Assembly: GCA_010094045.1 (NCBI GenBank)
Contig: ML986585.1
Span: 157,196 to 221,195, forward strand
DNA from: Lojkania enalia
Taxonomy: Eukaryota > Ascomycota > Dothideomycetes > Pleosporales
Direction of reading: 5' to 3'
Length of the DNA: 64,000 bases
The translations under genes were made by a program, and so were the position numbers. The stretch's first letter is position 1. Every line of letters starts with the position of its first letter. This document shows positions 10,584 through 22,175 of the stretch, in pieces. The notes beneath the pieces are model-generated. The model made no database searches. It was given only the letters and a program-made list of their open reading frames with translations, and was not told where the DNA came from.

Positions 10584-12184
10584 GTCGAAGAGTATTTGGG
10601 TTGTTGTGCTGCGTGATAAATCGCTACCTGGAATCAAACGCATAGTCAGCCAACGATTGATATTTGCTTTCTTGGCTCGGAACTATGCTTACCGGTATCT
10701 TCGGTGTCTTCGTCAGGACTCGTACGGACAGAGTAATATGCGGAAACCCATACGATACCGAACGACATGCAATGGGACTTCGGTAGCGGTCAGCGCGTGG
10801 TTGCCTCTGGGAAGCGGAGGACAATGATTTAGGAGATCTGGGGAATCCGACAGCACCCAAGTCCACGCCCCTTTATACCGCGGCAGAGGGATGCAACGCG
10901 AGTCCTTGGTTGTGGACCGATTATTGAGTACCCGCTTAGCCCTCTATCCATCTCAGTGGACATTACCCCGTGAAATGATCTTCCATGTGTTTCTCTCAGT
11001 GCCTTGTGTTTCAAGCAACCCCACACGAGTGGATAGGAGTGCTCCATACAAACCATTTCAGTACATGGCATAGCAAATCCCTGTTGCCGGGCAGTCTTTG
11101 CTCTAGTAGATAAACCAATCTCTATATCGATCTTAAACGTATGTGCTAGCCTTTGCAGATTGGCGCCACGGTCGACCGGCTTTCATGGCACGTTTGTCAA
11201 ACTGAGCTATTTGCTGAAAACCCACATTTATTTACCACTTGCAGGTCCATATGATACAAATTGCTCTGCCATCGGTGGAATCCGGGATATGCGTATGTAT
11301 CTCGTTGCTCTACAGCCGTTATCTTTTCCCTTCTTTGCTCCCACCTAGAGTCAATGTCCGCAGGGCATTTAGAGATGATTTCCCCGGTCAGATTACCTAC
11401 AGGAACACTTGAAGCCCATCAGCCTAGATAGCAGCTTTACTCCCTCCATAGGGCCGAAAGCAATTGCACCATTTGATCTCCCTCACAGGGCAATGCTCCA
11501 CTGTCTCTCCGGTACTACGAATCCTCTTTTCCGCGCAGACTTTCCCACTAGGTCCAATTACGTATGCTGACGAGAAAACCTCATGCCGCGTCAAGGATTG
11601 CCAGAACGCATACTTTATGGCCAGTCAAAGAAAACTACATGTCTTTTTTTTCTTTTCTAGAAGTCTGCCAGAAAATTTTGTCTGCAGCTGTTGCGCGTTG
11701 CCTATGCGTATTTCTTATGCAGTCCGTATCTCTTACAGGTTGTGCAACACCTCAATCCAAGCAGAACTCAGAACTTCTTGGGACCGCCTTGACACCCTAC
11801 ACGTAACAGCGTTCATACGGAGGATTACTAGACTGTCCCGGATATTCTCCCGCTTCCGCCTGGAAACCAACTTGTTTTTGGAAGGGTGATATACAGATGT
11901 CGTACAGCCTCGTACCATATTTATCGACATCGGGACCGTCCACAGAATGCTGGAGCAATGGAGAGGCAAACGGGCGTACAGACGACTAACCCACCTCTTA
12001 GCAAGAACACGGGTGGCCAAAAGTCTCCGATTTCATACCAAGGGCTGCTTGTCGCCTTTGAAACCTGTTATCGGTGAGGGATAGATCTACTGAAAAAACA
12101 GTGCAAGGTCATGGTCGAGTCCAGCTTGTCACCCACTCAGAGCCGGGATCGGTCAACAGACCTTGACGGACTGTGAACTGGTGC
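10584..12184. other. degenerate region, no intact gene
   Basis: Stop-rich in all frames. It may include earlier parts of the multicopper oxidase remnant that follows, but I could not align any segment convincingly. Confidence 0.4.
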
Positions 12185-12575
12185 CACTCTCCCGTCCAAC
12201 CAAGTCTACGATGCTACCATCAGGGTCCACTATTGAGCTCGTGCTCCCGCCACAATGGGCCCGCCCGGCCCGCTCGACATATCCACTGCTCAGCTGTCAA
12301 ATTCAACGTGCTCTGCCTAAGTCATTCCCCATCCCAGCCAGCTCATAGAAGCTGGCTAGCACGTTAACGACCTCGATCATCTGGTCCCCAAAGCAGTACA
12401 AAGAGGCTACTTGCATCCTCGACCGATCTCTCGGATTCACCAGGTGTTCGAACCCTAGAGCCTTGCGCACTCTAGATTTTCTTCTGCATCGAGTACGAGC
12501 AGCTGTGCAACCTAACCGCGCTCGAGCCCGCTACCTGCATGCAGATCTGCAGCTCGACAGATGCATACACCTGAA
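12185..12575 (+). pseudogene. multicopper oxidase remnant (C-terminal part)
   Basis: Pieces in shifting plus-strand frames resemble the third cupredoxin domain of ascomycete multicopper oxidases. They are QVYDAT, then STIELVLPP, then NGPARPARHIHCSAVKFNVL, where intact enzymes carry HPxHLHGHxFxVL, and later a Cys-rich end FCIEYEQLCNLTALEPATCM in place of FHCHIEWH. The copper-binding His residues are mostly lost and frames change at least twice. It is inferred to be an inactive relic; identification rests on pattern, not alignment. Confidence 0.45.
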
Positions 12576-12880
12576 CTGTGTGATCATCTACATGACAATG
12601 ATATACGCGTGTAGTACATGGAATGACGCTCTTGGGAATAGGGAAGCCTGAAGGCATGGAGCCGACGCCGTCCCCGGGTCGATCTAGTATCGACCTTTTC
12701 ACCATAATTGCTAGACAGGTCCGGCATCACGCCAAGGCGCAGTTGTGAAGGTCGAAGAAAATGTGGTATCTTTTTTTCACGTCCGGATATGATATACATG
12801 TACGCGACCAGGGAACATCGGGCCCGAGCTGACTACAACATCACGCAATTCTGCCTATCATTTCACTGAACAACGTGAAC
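12576..12880. other. intergenic
   Basis: Downstream flank of the NOP4 gene (minus strand). No feature is recognised. Confidence 0.5.
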
Positions 12881-15208
12881 CTATCGATCGAGCCGGCCAG
12901 CTTTCTTCGCACGTCTCGCCATACGCTTTTTCCGAATGATCCTCGACCTCTGCGCAACCTTCTCATCCCTCCCACCAGGCATTGCTACGGCATCAGCGCC
13001 CGGCTCCGCGCCCGATGCCTTCCGCTGCTTCCCCCTTCTATCCTTCCCCATGGGGGTCATAATGGTTGATTCCACAGCACTTGAGTCACGTTTCCTCTTC
13101 TTGCCCCTTTTCGCAGCCGCCTCGGAACCTGTGGCGATGTCGCCGTCTCTATCCGCCCGAGTCTTTGGATCTCGAGATTTGGACTCTAGCTCCGATCGGC
13201 GGGCCACCACATTCGCATTCTCGATCGCAAACTCAACGATTAATCTCTTCTTCCTATCTTCCATAGCCTCCTTGGCAGCTTTCTTGCTCTTCGGCAACTC
13301 CCCCTTAACCCGGTAATCCACCGCATGTCCGTTCAACCATCTTAGCCCCATCAGTGCATTACGATGAGTATAATATTCAATAAATCCATATCCACGGCTC
13401 CGGCCTACGCCAGAGCCTTCAGTAACTTTGGAGCCTTGTGTCGTCTCGAAGACAACTTTGGCTTGCTTGACAATTCCCTTGCCACGCTTCTTTCTGATCT
13501 TTTCAGCTAGGACCATAACCTCGCCGCCGCGTTCTAATTCTTCCTTAGACAACTTTTGACGCTTGCCGGATTTTACGTCCGCGGCGAAACCAACGACAGC
13601 TTGGCGCGCAAGCGCTTTTAGGTCTTTGCCTGTGATACTTCGTGGGATGTTGCGGACGGCGAGGCGTGTGAGACTTAGGTGGAGGGAGGGATTACTTTGG
13701 ATGAGCTTCTGGCGCTGTTTGGCACTGGACTCGCGGATGGCAATTTCAGATGAGGAAAGCTTTTGGTACAGGGGAGAGTTGGAGGGGATGGTGCCTTCGG
13801 AGAGAAGGTATAGGCGGCGTTTATCCTTGTCACGGCTGAAGCGGGAGGCGGCACCCTCTGCTGTGAGCCTCGTTGCTTCGCCCTTGTCTACCGCGCGAGT
13901 GATTTGTAGGATGCGGCCGTCTATTGTGTATCTCCCTGTAGGATCTGCGTCTTCATCCTCCAGAATCGAGCGCGTTACGGTGATGCTTGTACCGTCTTTT
14001 TTGTCAGAGGTGGTCTTCTGAAGCTTAGTTCGTGGGACACCTTTTAGACAATCAATAGCATCTTCCTCTTTGTGAAATGAGACGAAGCCTGTACCTCGCG
14101 GTTTCTCGGTCTCGTGGTCGACGACTATGCGTGCATATCGTAAAGGCCCAAATTGTCTGAAGTGCTCGAAAAGAGAGTCGTCATTGACCGAGAATGGAAG
14201 GTTACGGATGAATAGCGTTTTAGGGTCGGATTTCGATTTCGGCTTCTCTTCCTGCGTCTTAAGTTCCACATCTCCATCTCCATCTTCGCTATCGGTAATA
14301 TCTTCGTAATCTGTGTTGCTTTCGTCGGCTTCGGAATCCCCATCCGAGTCCTCATTGTCCTCCTCGGATCCTACTTCCTCAGATGACTCCATTTCTTCAT
14401 CTCCGTCCCCAAATTTATTGGCCTTGGGTTGTTCTGCGCTTTCCTCCTGCACTGTGAGCTGAATCCTCTGCCATGTCTCCTTGTCAACAGCCCAATCGAC
14501 CGCAAGGGTCCTCCCTTCCACCTCCTTCCCATTGATGCCCTCCAGTGCCTTTTCCGCATTCTTCTTACCCCTTAGTAGCACGAATCCAAAGCCCTTCAGT
14601 TCGCCCGAAGGCTTCTTAGGTAAGGTTGCTTGCTTAACCTTGCCGTAGCTCAGAAACAATTTGGTGAGATCATCCGGCGTCCTTATGCTCCACGGTAAAT
14701 TTCTCACAATGAGCTTTGGAGGTTGTTGTTCCTTCCTTTCTTGCTCCCTTTTGGCCTTTGCTTCTGCGGCGGCTGCCAAAGCAACGCGGCGCCTGTGCCC
14801 TGGAACATCGCCCTCCAGGTCTCGATGTCGAGGCTCTGCAACCTCAACGATAATTCTCCGCCCGTGGAATTCCGAGCCGTTAAGCTCATCTTTCGCCCTT
14901 TGCGCATCTTCTGCATCGGCGAACGTCACGAAGCCGAAACCTTTGCACTGTCTTGTAGTGGGGTCGAGAACAGCAACAGCATGTTTAATGGGGTACGATT
15001 GCGAGAAGTGCTCTGTAAGGCTCTCTGTTGTTACTGCAGGTGCAAGCGAGCGAATGAAGAGCGAGCGACGTTGCTGGAGGTTTTGCTGATGGATTTCATC
15101 GTCCGGACCGGGTTCGAGGGCAGTTGAAAACGTTTCCGTGTCGGCGGTTGCGGAGACAGCCGAGGTGCCATCTTCGGATAGACGCTGCCGCTTCCTGTGA
15201 GGGCCCAT
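12881..15208 (-). CDS. NOP4: nucleolar RNA-binding protein, 60S ribosome biogenesis
   Basis: Intronless, 775 residues. It is the orthologue type of yeast Nop4 and human RBM28, needed for 27S pre-rRNA processing and 60S assembly in the nucleolus. RRM1 is at about 48-125 (RNP2 LFIRSL, RNP1 KGFGFVTF), RRM2 at 165-242 (LIVRNLPW, KGFGFVLL) and RRM3 at 331-440 (LFIRNLPF, RGTGFVSF). A divergent, insertion-split RRM4 spans about 514-640 (LAVRNIPRSI, SRGYGFIEY). An acidic stretch lies at 265-312 and the C-terminus is very basic (KKRMARRAKK), consistent with nucleolar targeting. Four RRMs and the length fit the family. Confidence 0.93.
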   Translation of the reverse strand: MGPHRKRQRLSEDGTSAVSATADTETFSTALEPGPDDEIHQQNLQQRRSLFIRSLAPAVTTESLTEHFSQSYPIKHAVAVLDPTTRQCKGFGFVTFADAEDAQRAKDELNGSEFHGRRIIVEVAEPRHRDLEGDVPGHRRRVALAAAAEAKAKREQERKEQQPPKLIVRNLPWSIRTPDDLTKLFLSYGKVKQATLPKKPSGELKGFGFVLLRGKKNAEKALEGINGKEVEGRTLAVDWAVDKETWQRIQLTVQEESAEQPKANKFGDGDEEMESSEEVGSEEDNEDSDGDSEADESNTDYEDITDSEDGDGDVELKTQEEKPKSKSDPKTLFIRNLPFSVNDDSLFEHFRQFGPLRYARIVVDHETEKPRGTGFVSFHKEEDAIDCLKGVPRTKLQKTTSDKKDGTSITVTRSILEDEDADPTGRYTIDGRILQITRAVDKGEATRLTAEGAASRFSRDKDKRRLYLLSEGTIPSNSPLYQKLSSSEIAIRESSAKQRQKLIQSNPSLHLSLTRLAVRNIPRSITGKDLKALARQAVVGFAADVKSGKRQKLSKEELERGGEVMVLAEKIRKKRGKGIVKQAKVVFETTQGSKVTEGSGVGRSRGYGFIEYYTHRNALMGLRWLNGHAVDYRVKGELPKSKKAAKEAMEDRKKRLIVEFAIENANVVARRSELESKSRDPKTRADRDGDIATGSEAAAKRGKKRKRDSSAVESTIMTPMGKDRRGKQRKASGAEPGADAVAMPGGRDEKVAQRSRIIRKKRMARRAKKAGRLDR

Positions 15209-16313
15209 TTTTTGGCGAGGTTGGGCTTAGGCTTAGAGGGAGGAGTTACACGGAAGACACTCGTCACAAACTTTTTGGTGTATTTCTGGGAAAATTTATG
15301 GGTCGGGGATATGTGAGACCGAGCCGAGGCTTAGGTGGCTTGGCGAGGCTTAGTGTTTCATCAGCTACGATTTGTTCACCATCTTACATCTCTCATTAAC
15401 ACTTTTTAGGCTCGCAGGATGATGCAACAATACATCTATCTGAATGCAACTGAGCTCAACTGGGCTTGAGGCTCCCTTGGCACTGGTTATTGACTTGCCA
15501 CGGAATTGATAATTCTTCACCTAGAAGCTCTGAGCTAGCATTTTTATCTCGAGCTTTTAGATATAGTATCCTATTACATGAACCATTTGCCGGGACCAGA
15601 GGCTCAGGACTGGTTCCGCACACAAGGCACGATCCGCATAGCAAGGGAGCCATCCCTCTGTTAGTGAGTATATATTTGTGAGTCATGATCTAAAAGACTA
15701 TCAATCAGTCACATTCTCCGCCTTATAGCAGTTTGCTCTCTTAGTTAAATCCCCCTTTACACAGTATCGGCGACGACCCTGAATCGTCTACACAGCCCTC
15801 GTCGGGTGAAGCTATAGAGCCCTAGAGCCGAGATATGTGGCACTTACCCTTCTGCCGAGTCTTCTAAGCGGCTGGATTGTATGCATTTTCATGGTTTGTT
15901 TAGGGATTAACGGCTATAGTTCCCCTAATCCGTAATCTGATTCCTCTCAGCCAAGTATCGAACAAAGTCTAATTCATTAGATGGGCGTTGTTAAGATGGC
16001 TTTGTTAAAATCCCAGAGTCTGGCATATGCAATTTCCTCATTAGCTTTATCTAGGGTATCACTAAATTAGGACTAGCGCAACCTTACCACTATCTGTAGA
16101 GTCCCTCTTCTCACAAAGCAGGGGGGCGATCGCGCGAGGCAAGCCAGAGTAAAAAAAATCGCCGTTCCGTAGCGTAAGTTAATCGCTTTCATTTTTATTT
16201 TTTTTTACTTCTATTTTTTTAAAAAAAAAATTGTCAACGCTATGCCACGGGTGCCACTGTCAAATTCACCTTCGACGTCCTATTCTTCTATTAGTACCAC
16301 ACAATACACCACC
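15209..16313. other. intergenic, no gene seen
   Basis: Upstream flank of NOP4 and leader side of the MFS remnant. Poly-T/poly-A stretches occur at about 16190-16230. Confidence 0.5.
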
Positions 16314-17945
16314 ATGGGTCAGGAAGAGTCTAGGTTCGAGCCGAATAAAACGACGGATCTCACAAGTTTTCCAGAGAGACCAAATTAGTAAGTGAGGAAC
16401 TAGAAGATATATGATCGATCTCTTGTGGGTTCAAACACTGGAACCTGTGCTTGAATCAATGCAACAAAAGCTTGGGTTCGGATATTTCCTACCAGGAACC
16501 CTTCAACGGCATTTTCGTCTAGGCTTATAGCAGGTGTGCTTCGTGGTAATCAGTCCACGTTAGCTAAGCTAACATGTCATAAATGCATTTGTATTAGGAG
16601 TCCTCGTCGATATCATCGATATAAGACTTCCCTTCATTGCTTGTTAGCTTAATTCGACCGGAGGCTGACAGTATCCAGGATGTCAGTTTGCATCTAACCT
16701 CTCAGTATTCATATCATCTATATTTTGGGATATACTTTGCCATCCCAAATTCCTCCGATAGCATCCTTGTCATAACAGCCTTTATCGGGTTCGGCGTAGG
16801 AAGCAATCTTCCAATTAACACCACTATTACCTTAGAGTTTATACCGCAAAATCGACGCTATATACCGCCACTACTATCTATATTCCAGCCTATTGGAGTT
16901 ATCATATGCAGTGTCGTTGTATACCAATATATTTCCACCCACTCTTATCTCCAAACCTTTCCGAATCAGATCCCTTACTTGCTTGTTGCAATATCGTATT
17001 AAGGTATCTATGCTATCGCAAGAGCGGTCATATGGGTTGGCGCTACCTTATGTATACACTGGGAGGAATAACTTTGTTCATTTTCTTCCTCTAGTTTATA
17101 GTATTTCGGTTCCAAGAACTGCCCAAGTTTCTGGTGTATCGTGGTAAAGATGCAAAAGCTATCGCAGCGCTCGACCATGTCGCTAAGAATAATGGGCGAA
17201 CTAATAACTAACGCTTTAGAGACTAGGGGCTTTGGCGACTAAATACAATTCCTTGCACTGCGGAACCCCAGTCCTTCAAGACGGTGTGAGGCAATTGCGG
17301 GTGAGTAAGGGTCAGGAACTCAGGCTTGAGTTCGATCGGTTCAAGATTTCCTTTTTGAGCTTTCAGATGGTGAGACCGACAATCCTTGTCTAGCTCACTT
17401 ATATCTACGATTACTAGGTTTTCCTTGTTGCCAGTTCGAACTCCATTCATTTACAATTTAGAAAATCATGATTAACGTTCTTCAAGAACTTCCCTTACAA
17501 GAACCCTGACTCAGAAAATAGTGCTCTAAGTCTCTCCTTACGCTACACTTACCACAGCTACGTATAAATCTACCTCCCCAGGACAGTTGGTGTCCTGTTC
17601 AAGGCCCTCCTCTATGCACACTCCACGTCGGCCGAAAACGGAGCATAGTAGTCTCCGCGCTCATGGCTATCTCAATCTTCGTATTTTCATTCGTCAACAC
17701 TATGACCTCCAATATTAGCCATTTGGTATGGTTGGACGCCTGAAGCGTTCCTGGCCCCGATAGGGGGAACCGCTTACGGCGTTACAAGTTTTTGGGGCCA
17801 ACTATTTAGGATTGTGAGCCCATTGATTGTTCAGAACTCATATCCAGATGGAGAGGGTTGAAACATTGTTCGTGTGTTGTATCTGGTGTGGGCATGATGT
17901 TGGGTTGTGTGATTACGATGGCACTTTTTGCTGGGAAAGGTGCTG
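16314..17945 (+). pseudogene. MFS transporter (SV2/sugar-porter-like), decayed
   Basis: Fragments in the family's order on one strand. An ATG at 16314 opens a frame that stops after 24 codons. Then come FIGFGVGSNLPINTTITLEF and PQNRRYIPPLLSIFQPIGVI (about 16780-16900), YLMYTLGGITLFIFF (17045-17090), FQELPKFLVYRGKDAKAIAA (17108-17170) and FDRFKISFLSFQMVRPTILV (17332-17390). Further pieces follow to about 17945 (SGVGMMLGCVITMALFAGK). In-frame TAG codons at 17391-17393 and 17415-17417 lie where tryptophan is expected. Several frameshifts are present. It is clearly non-functional. Confidence 0.75.
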
Positions 17946-18745
17946 AAATAGTAGTCTATTAGTTTCTCATTTCCAATGAAATATCATAGCTTTATAAATT
18001 AGCGATGACGATTGTTAGATCCATGAACCGATAGAGTCGGAGAAAATGTAACCTTATTTTCCGTCCTTGTCGATAGTTCCTATGCGTAAGCACTTTGTCG
18101 ATTATGACCGGAGCATGGGCGTCTCGTTTGTTGGTTAATATCTATTCCCGTGATTTAGGTCGCCGATATTGTCATGCATGAAATGATCCGGACAATAAAA
18201 ACCAAAGGCATTTCCTACAATGAGATGGTGGTCAATCGCTACCCTACGTGAAGTTGCCAATTGCTACAATAGTAACTTTTCGGTGGCAAAGGACCCAAAA
18301 TATGAGAACACGGGCATACCGTGCAAACTAACCGAAGTAGTGCGGTCTTTCCGTGTGAGTAAGCCTGGCCAGGGCAAAGTGCGGTCAATGTTCCTCACCG
18401 ACTTGCTGGGTAAGGATCAACGTAATCGCGACAATTTGAGACAAGATCCACGACATTATTTTCCTAGGTCTCAGGGCTGACCACAATCTATAGGTGCAAG
18501 GAATATCCAGCCTTACGGAATTTCGTCACGTCCGATAGCCGGAATTGGCTACTGCAGCCAGGTTGTTTCCTGATTCTTGCCATGCTAGATGAGTTGGCTA
18601 GTCTCAACAGGTCGCCTTTTGGTAGGCCTGAAGGTGTGCAGAGGTATTAGAAAATATATTAGGACGATAGAAGGATTTTTAGACTCTGATAGCTCGACTG
18701 GCTTTTAATGCAGACCTCGAATCCGTGAGAGTAGATGTGAAGATA
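17946..18745. other. intergenic with an unexplained 86-codon ORF
   Basis: A plus-strand ORF at 18220-18480 contains a protein-like stretch (NSNFSVAKDPKYENTG, TEVVRSFRVSKPGQ), preceded in another frame by DIVMHEMIRTIKTKGISYNE. It might be a further gene relic. No family is recognised. Confidence 0.3.
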
Positions 18746-20515
18746 ATGACCAGGTTCGGGAAGTGTAACACCTGCCGTCAGCGTAAAGTCAAGGAGAGTC
18801 CCTATACTAAGTATCTTGGCCCGTACTAACATATGCAATAGTGTGATGAGCGCCATCCTCAGTGTAGCCAATGTATGATTAAGAATCGTCCCTGTATTTA
18901 TACTCCCGCCAATAAAGCATCCATTGATCGGATAGCAATGACTGCGGGCCCGCAAGCCTGTCAATTAGGAAAAATAGAAGGAAAACTTCTCACCATTAAG
19001 CCAGTCTCAGCAGCCGATGAAGGTAAAGGTGTCATCTCTACTCTTAGCACTATCCCCTTAGGCTCCGAGCCAAGCGACTCAAACGTTAATCGTACCATGA
19101 ACTACCGCTCTAGCTCAAGCCTTGCGAATATCGCGGGTTTTACCTATAACGCAATGCTTGCTGCTCAGCTGATTGCGACTATTGGCACACAATCTCCGCT
19201 TAACCCATCCGTGCTCTGGGGTCCGTGGATAAACCTCATCCCATCGCGAATTGGCGTCAACACGGCTCTCGACGATGCAGTCGCTTGTTTTGCTGCTGGG
19301 AATGTAGCATACAATAATAGTTCTCAACCAAATATAGCAATAGCCCGGGAGCGATATTCAAGAGCACTCAGAAGCCTACGAAACTACCTGAATGGCCAGG
19401 AAGGTAGGCTAGCTTCGACAGAAACTCTTGCAGCCGTCCTGTTGCTCATCTATTTCGAGGTGAGCTCACTAGGTTGGATCTTCTCCTTGAGGAGCGCATG
19501 CTAATGCCTGGAAGACTTTGCTCGAATTCCGAACTAACCACTGGGCATCTCATAGTCGAGGTTTGACTAGTCTGCTTGTCACCCGTGGTCCACCTGCGGA
19601 TGCGGATGGGATAAGTCCCTCCATGTTCTACTCATTTCTTCCATACGAGGTATGCTCATGTCGACCAACTACGCGTATGATACTAATTCCTAGATCTAGT
19701 TTACGGAAGCCGTCTTGACCGGAACAAATTCCGCTTTCGATTTTCCAGAATGGTTATCCTCGCCTCTGCCAGAACACGTTCTGGATGACCCTGCACATCA
19801 GAAGGTCTGTCATGCGGTTATACAGCAAATTGTTCAGATACCACGACTTATTTGTCTCGTGAGAAGACTACAGGATGATCAGAGCAACATTGAAGTGAAA
19901 AATAAGACACTTAGTCTTGCGGAAACGCTTTACAATAGCAACGTTGACTCTCTAGTAGACGAAATGCTACAAATCCATGCGGAGTCAGTGGAGACGAAAA
20001 CGTTAGACCTTTCATGCTGCTTTCCGCAATCCCTGAAGTATGGCAACATCCATGTTTTCGAGACATTGACTCGTTATTGGTACTGCCGCATCCTAATCGT
20101 TGGCTTATGCAGGACACTGCAGAAATTGATCCCCGCATCGAAATCTATTAGCGCTCGACTCGTGGAAGAAGATGCAAGAGCGGCCGGCTATATAGCCATG
20201 TCAACCCAGTATGCAGAGAGCTTGTCCAAGCCTCTACCAATGGGCCCTTTAGTCATAGTCTTACCTCTGCAATTCTCTTTTGGGGCATGGTGGCGACTTT
20301 ATAGAGAACAGCACGGGGTATCCAAGGGGCTCATAGAGAAAGCTGCATATATGAAAGGGTGGACTTTAAGAAAAGGCAATGCGATGCTCGGCCTCTGGAA
20401 TGGGAAGGAATTGGAGAACCGGAGCTTAGAGGTTAAGACTGTGGCATTTGAGGGTGGGCCATTGATGGGGTGGATGAAGAGGGATATTGCCCCTGATGGG
20501 GAAGGCCGCATATAA
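18746..20515 (+). CDS. Zn2Cys6 fungal transcription factor
   Basis: Predicted nuclear DNA-binding regulator of 538 residues. Exons are 18746-18793, 18842-19459, 19515-19649 and 19700-20515. The zinc cluster is C7-X2-C10-X6-C17-X6-C24-X2-C27-X6-C34, formed by joining exons 1 and 2 (...RQRKVK + CDERHPQC...). The rest matches the middle-homology type (HWASHSRGLTSLLVTRGPP). Intron 1 is 48 nt, has a TACTAAC branch site and a normal AG end, but begins GAGAGT instead of GT. Either it uses a GA donor, or a GT-to-GA mutation has damaged the gene. The intron contains an in-frame TAA, so retention would truncate the protein. The target pathway is unknown; the MFS relic lies upstream on the same strand. 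Confidence 0.75.
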
Positions 20516-20877
20516 ATGCAGATTTCGGATTCATTGATGATAGGTAGGAATAGTGTTCACTGAAGACTTTAGAGCGGAGTGCAACAGTGTTAGGAGCTGG
20601 CATCCAGTTATTGCAGTAGGCTCTATGTTGAATACCTTGGTTATTAAAGTTGAATTTCTACCATTGCTTGTATTTATTACTAGCAACAATAGATAGATGT
20701 GGGGCGAAAGTGACGGTCTTCTGCGGCGCTGTTAATTTTTGGTGTCGAGCCTGGACCTAAAAGCGGTCTAGCGCGGTGTCGGCTAGTCGGTTTTTCCGAG
20801 CCCACGAAGCGAGTTGAATATCGACACTCTCGTCTTGAAACCCAACATTGACTTCCGCCGCCGCAGCAACCCTCAAA
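20516..20877. promoter_or_regulatory. promoter and leader region of RPL9
   Basis: The region between the TF stop and the RPL9 start. CAACCCTCAAAATGAAG precedes and includes the start codon. No specific factor site is asserted. Confidence 0.35.
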
Positions 20878-22175
20878 ATGAAGTACATGTACGCACAACC
20901 CCTCATCCAGTTATTTTGGCTTCCCAATACCTCGGCCTGCATTGTGTGGATACGGAGCCTGCGCGCCCCGTACAACACAACAAATTTATCTGCACCTCCA
21001 ACATGACTGACAATCGTGTGATAGCCACTCCGAGGAAGAGCTCGCAATCCCTGAGGGAGTCAAAGTCTCAATCAAGACCAGGAATGTTGTCGTCGAGGGT
21101 GAGTTCTTGCAGCACCTGAAATGAAAGTTCTACTAACAAATTTGTTTTGCTAGGCCCTCGGGTAAGTGCGCAGCGGATACGGCTAGAATATACGATATTC
21201 ATTCTACTAGGGAAAATTGGCGAAGTCGCTCGGTCACTTGGCTGTGAGCTTCACACACGTACGTTTGTACTAGCGCCAGGGAATGGGAATGATGGACTAA
21301 AACATGTATAGCCTAAGAAGAACGTTATCAAGATCGAGCTCCACCACGGATCACGGAAGAGCGTCGCTACCCTCCGAACTGTCCGAACCATCATCGTACG
21401 TCTACAGCAGCTTCTATTTGGAAATATAGTGGAGGAAGGAAAGAATTGCCTCCGCTGACTTGAGGTAGAATAACTTGATCATCGGTGTTACCAAGGGATT
21501 CAAGTACAAGTAAGATATATCCTGGGTTGGTTTATGGACTTGTGGCTAAAATTTGACTAGGATGCGATATGTCTATGCTCAGTATGTCCAGTCCTTCTAT
21601 TTTCCCTCAACTCCGTTCGCCGTCGCTCCGCTCAATACGATATCGGATATGGGTATGGTTCTGCTCGCATACTTTGCTTGCGTGATGGCATAATTGGGTT
21701 GGAGATGGATTCGATATCTGTATTCGATGTCATAACTTACTGGGCTTGCCGATTGCGCGACAACCACCGAGCTCGCAGAAAAGCTTCTCTGGCTTTCTCT
21801 ATCATGCGCGGACAAACGCTAACGAGTGATCAGCTTCCCCATCAACGTAAACATCGAGAAGAACAAGGAGACAGATCAGTTCGAAGTTGAGATCAGGAAC
21901 TTCATTGGCGAGAAGATCGTCCGAAGGGTCACCATGCGCCCTGGTGTCCACGTTGAGGCCTCCAAGAGCCAGAAGGACGAGCTTCAGCTCTCTGGAAACG
22001 TATGGATGCCTTGTACATTGCGCCTTTTAATGCTAATGAGTTTGTACAGAGCCTTGAGGATGTATCTCAGAGCGCCGCCGACATCCAGCAAATTTGCCGA
22101 GTTCGCAATAAAGATATCCGAAAGTTCTTGGACGGTCTATACGTGTCGGAGCGGGGTAACATTGTTGAAGACTAA
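20878..22175 (+). CDS. RPL9: 60S ribosomal protein L9 (uL6), 9 exons
   Basis: Structural protein of the large ribosomal subunit, 192 residues, as usual for the family. Exons are 20878-20888, 21025-21098, 21154-21161, 21211-21258, 21312-21395, 21469-21509, 21561-21581, 21834-21999 and 22050-22175; the sum of 579 nt is in phase throughout. The first exon has 11 nt (MKY plus part of Ile) and the third only 8 nt, supplying GPR. Conserved stretches include [54 protein letters not shown] and HFPINV. Long introns (136 and 252 nt) next to tiny exons are typical of fungal ribosomal protein genes. It ends [14 protein letters not shown]. Confidence 0.95.

Noticed and set aside
12430..12480. Possible tRNA T-loop (GTTCGAACCC).
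   Set aside because: No matching acceptor stem, D-loop or anticodon arm upstream. No tRNA, rRNA or CRISPR array was found anywhere in the window.
13563..14021. Plus-strand ORFs across 12.9-15.2 kb.
   Set aside because: They are antisense shadows of the NOP4 coding sequence.
18220..18480. 86-codon plus-strand ORF before the zinc-cluster gene.
   Set aside because: Protein-like text but no family, no clear exon partners, and another frame upstream looks equally coding. Kept only as a note in the gap entry.
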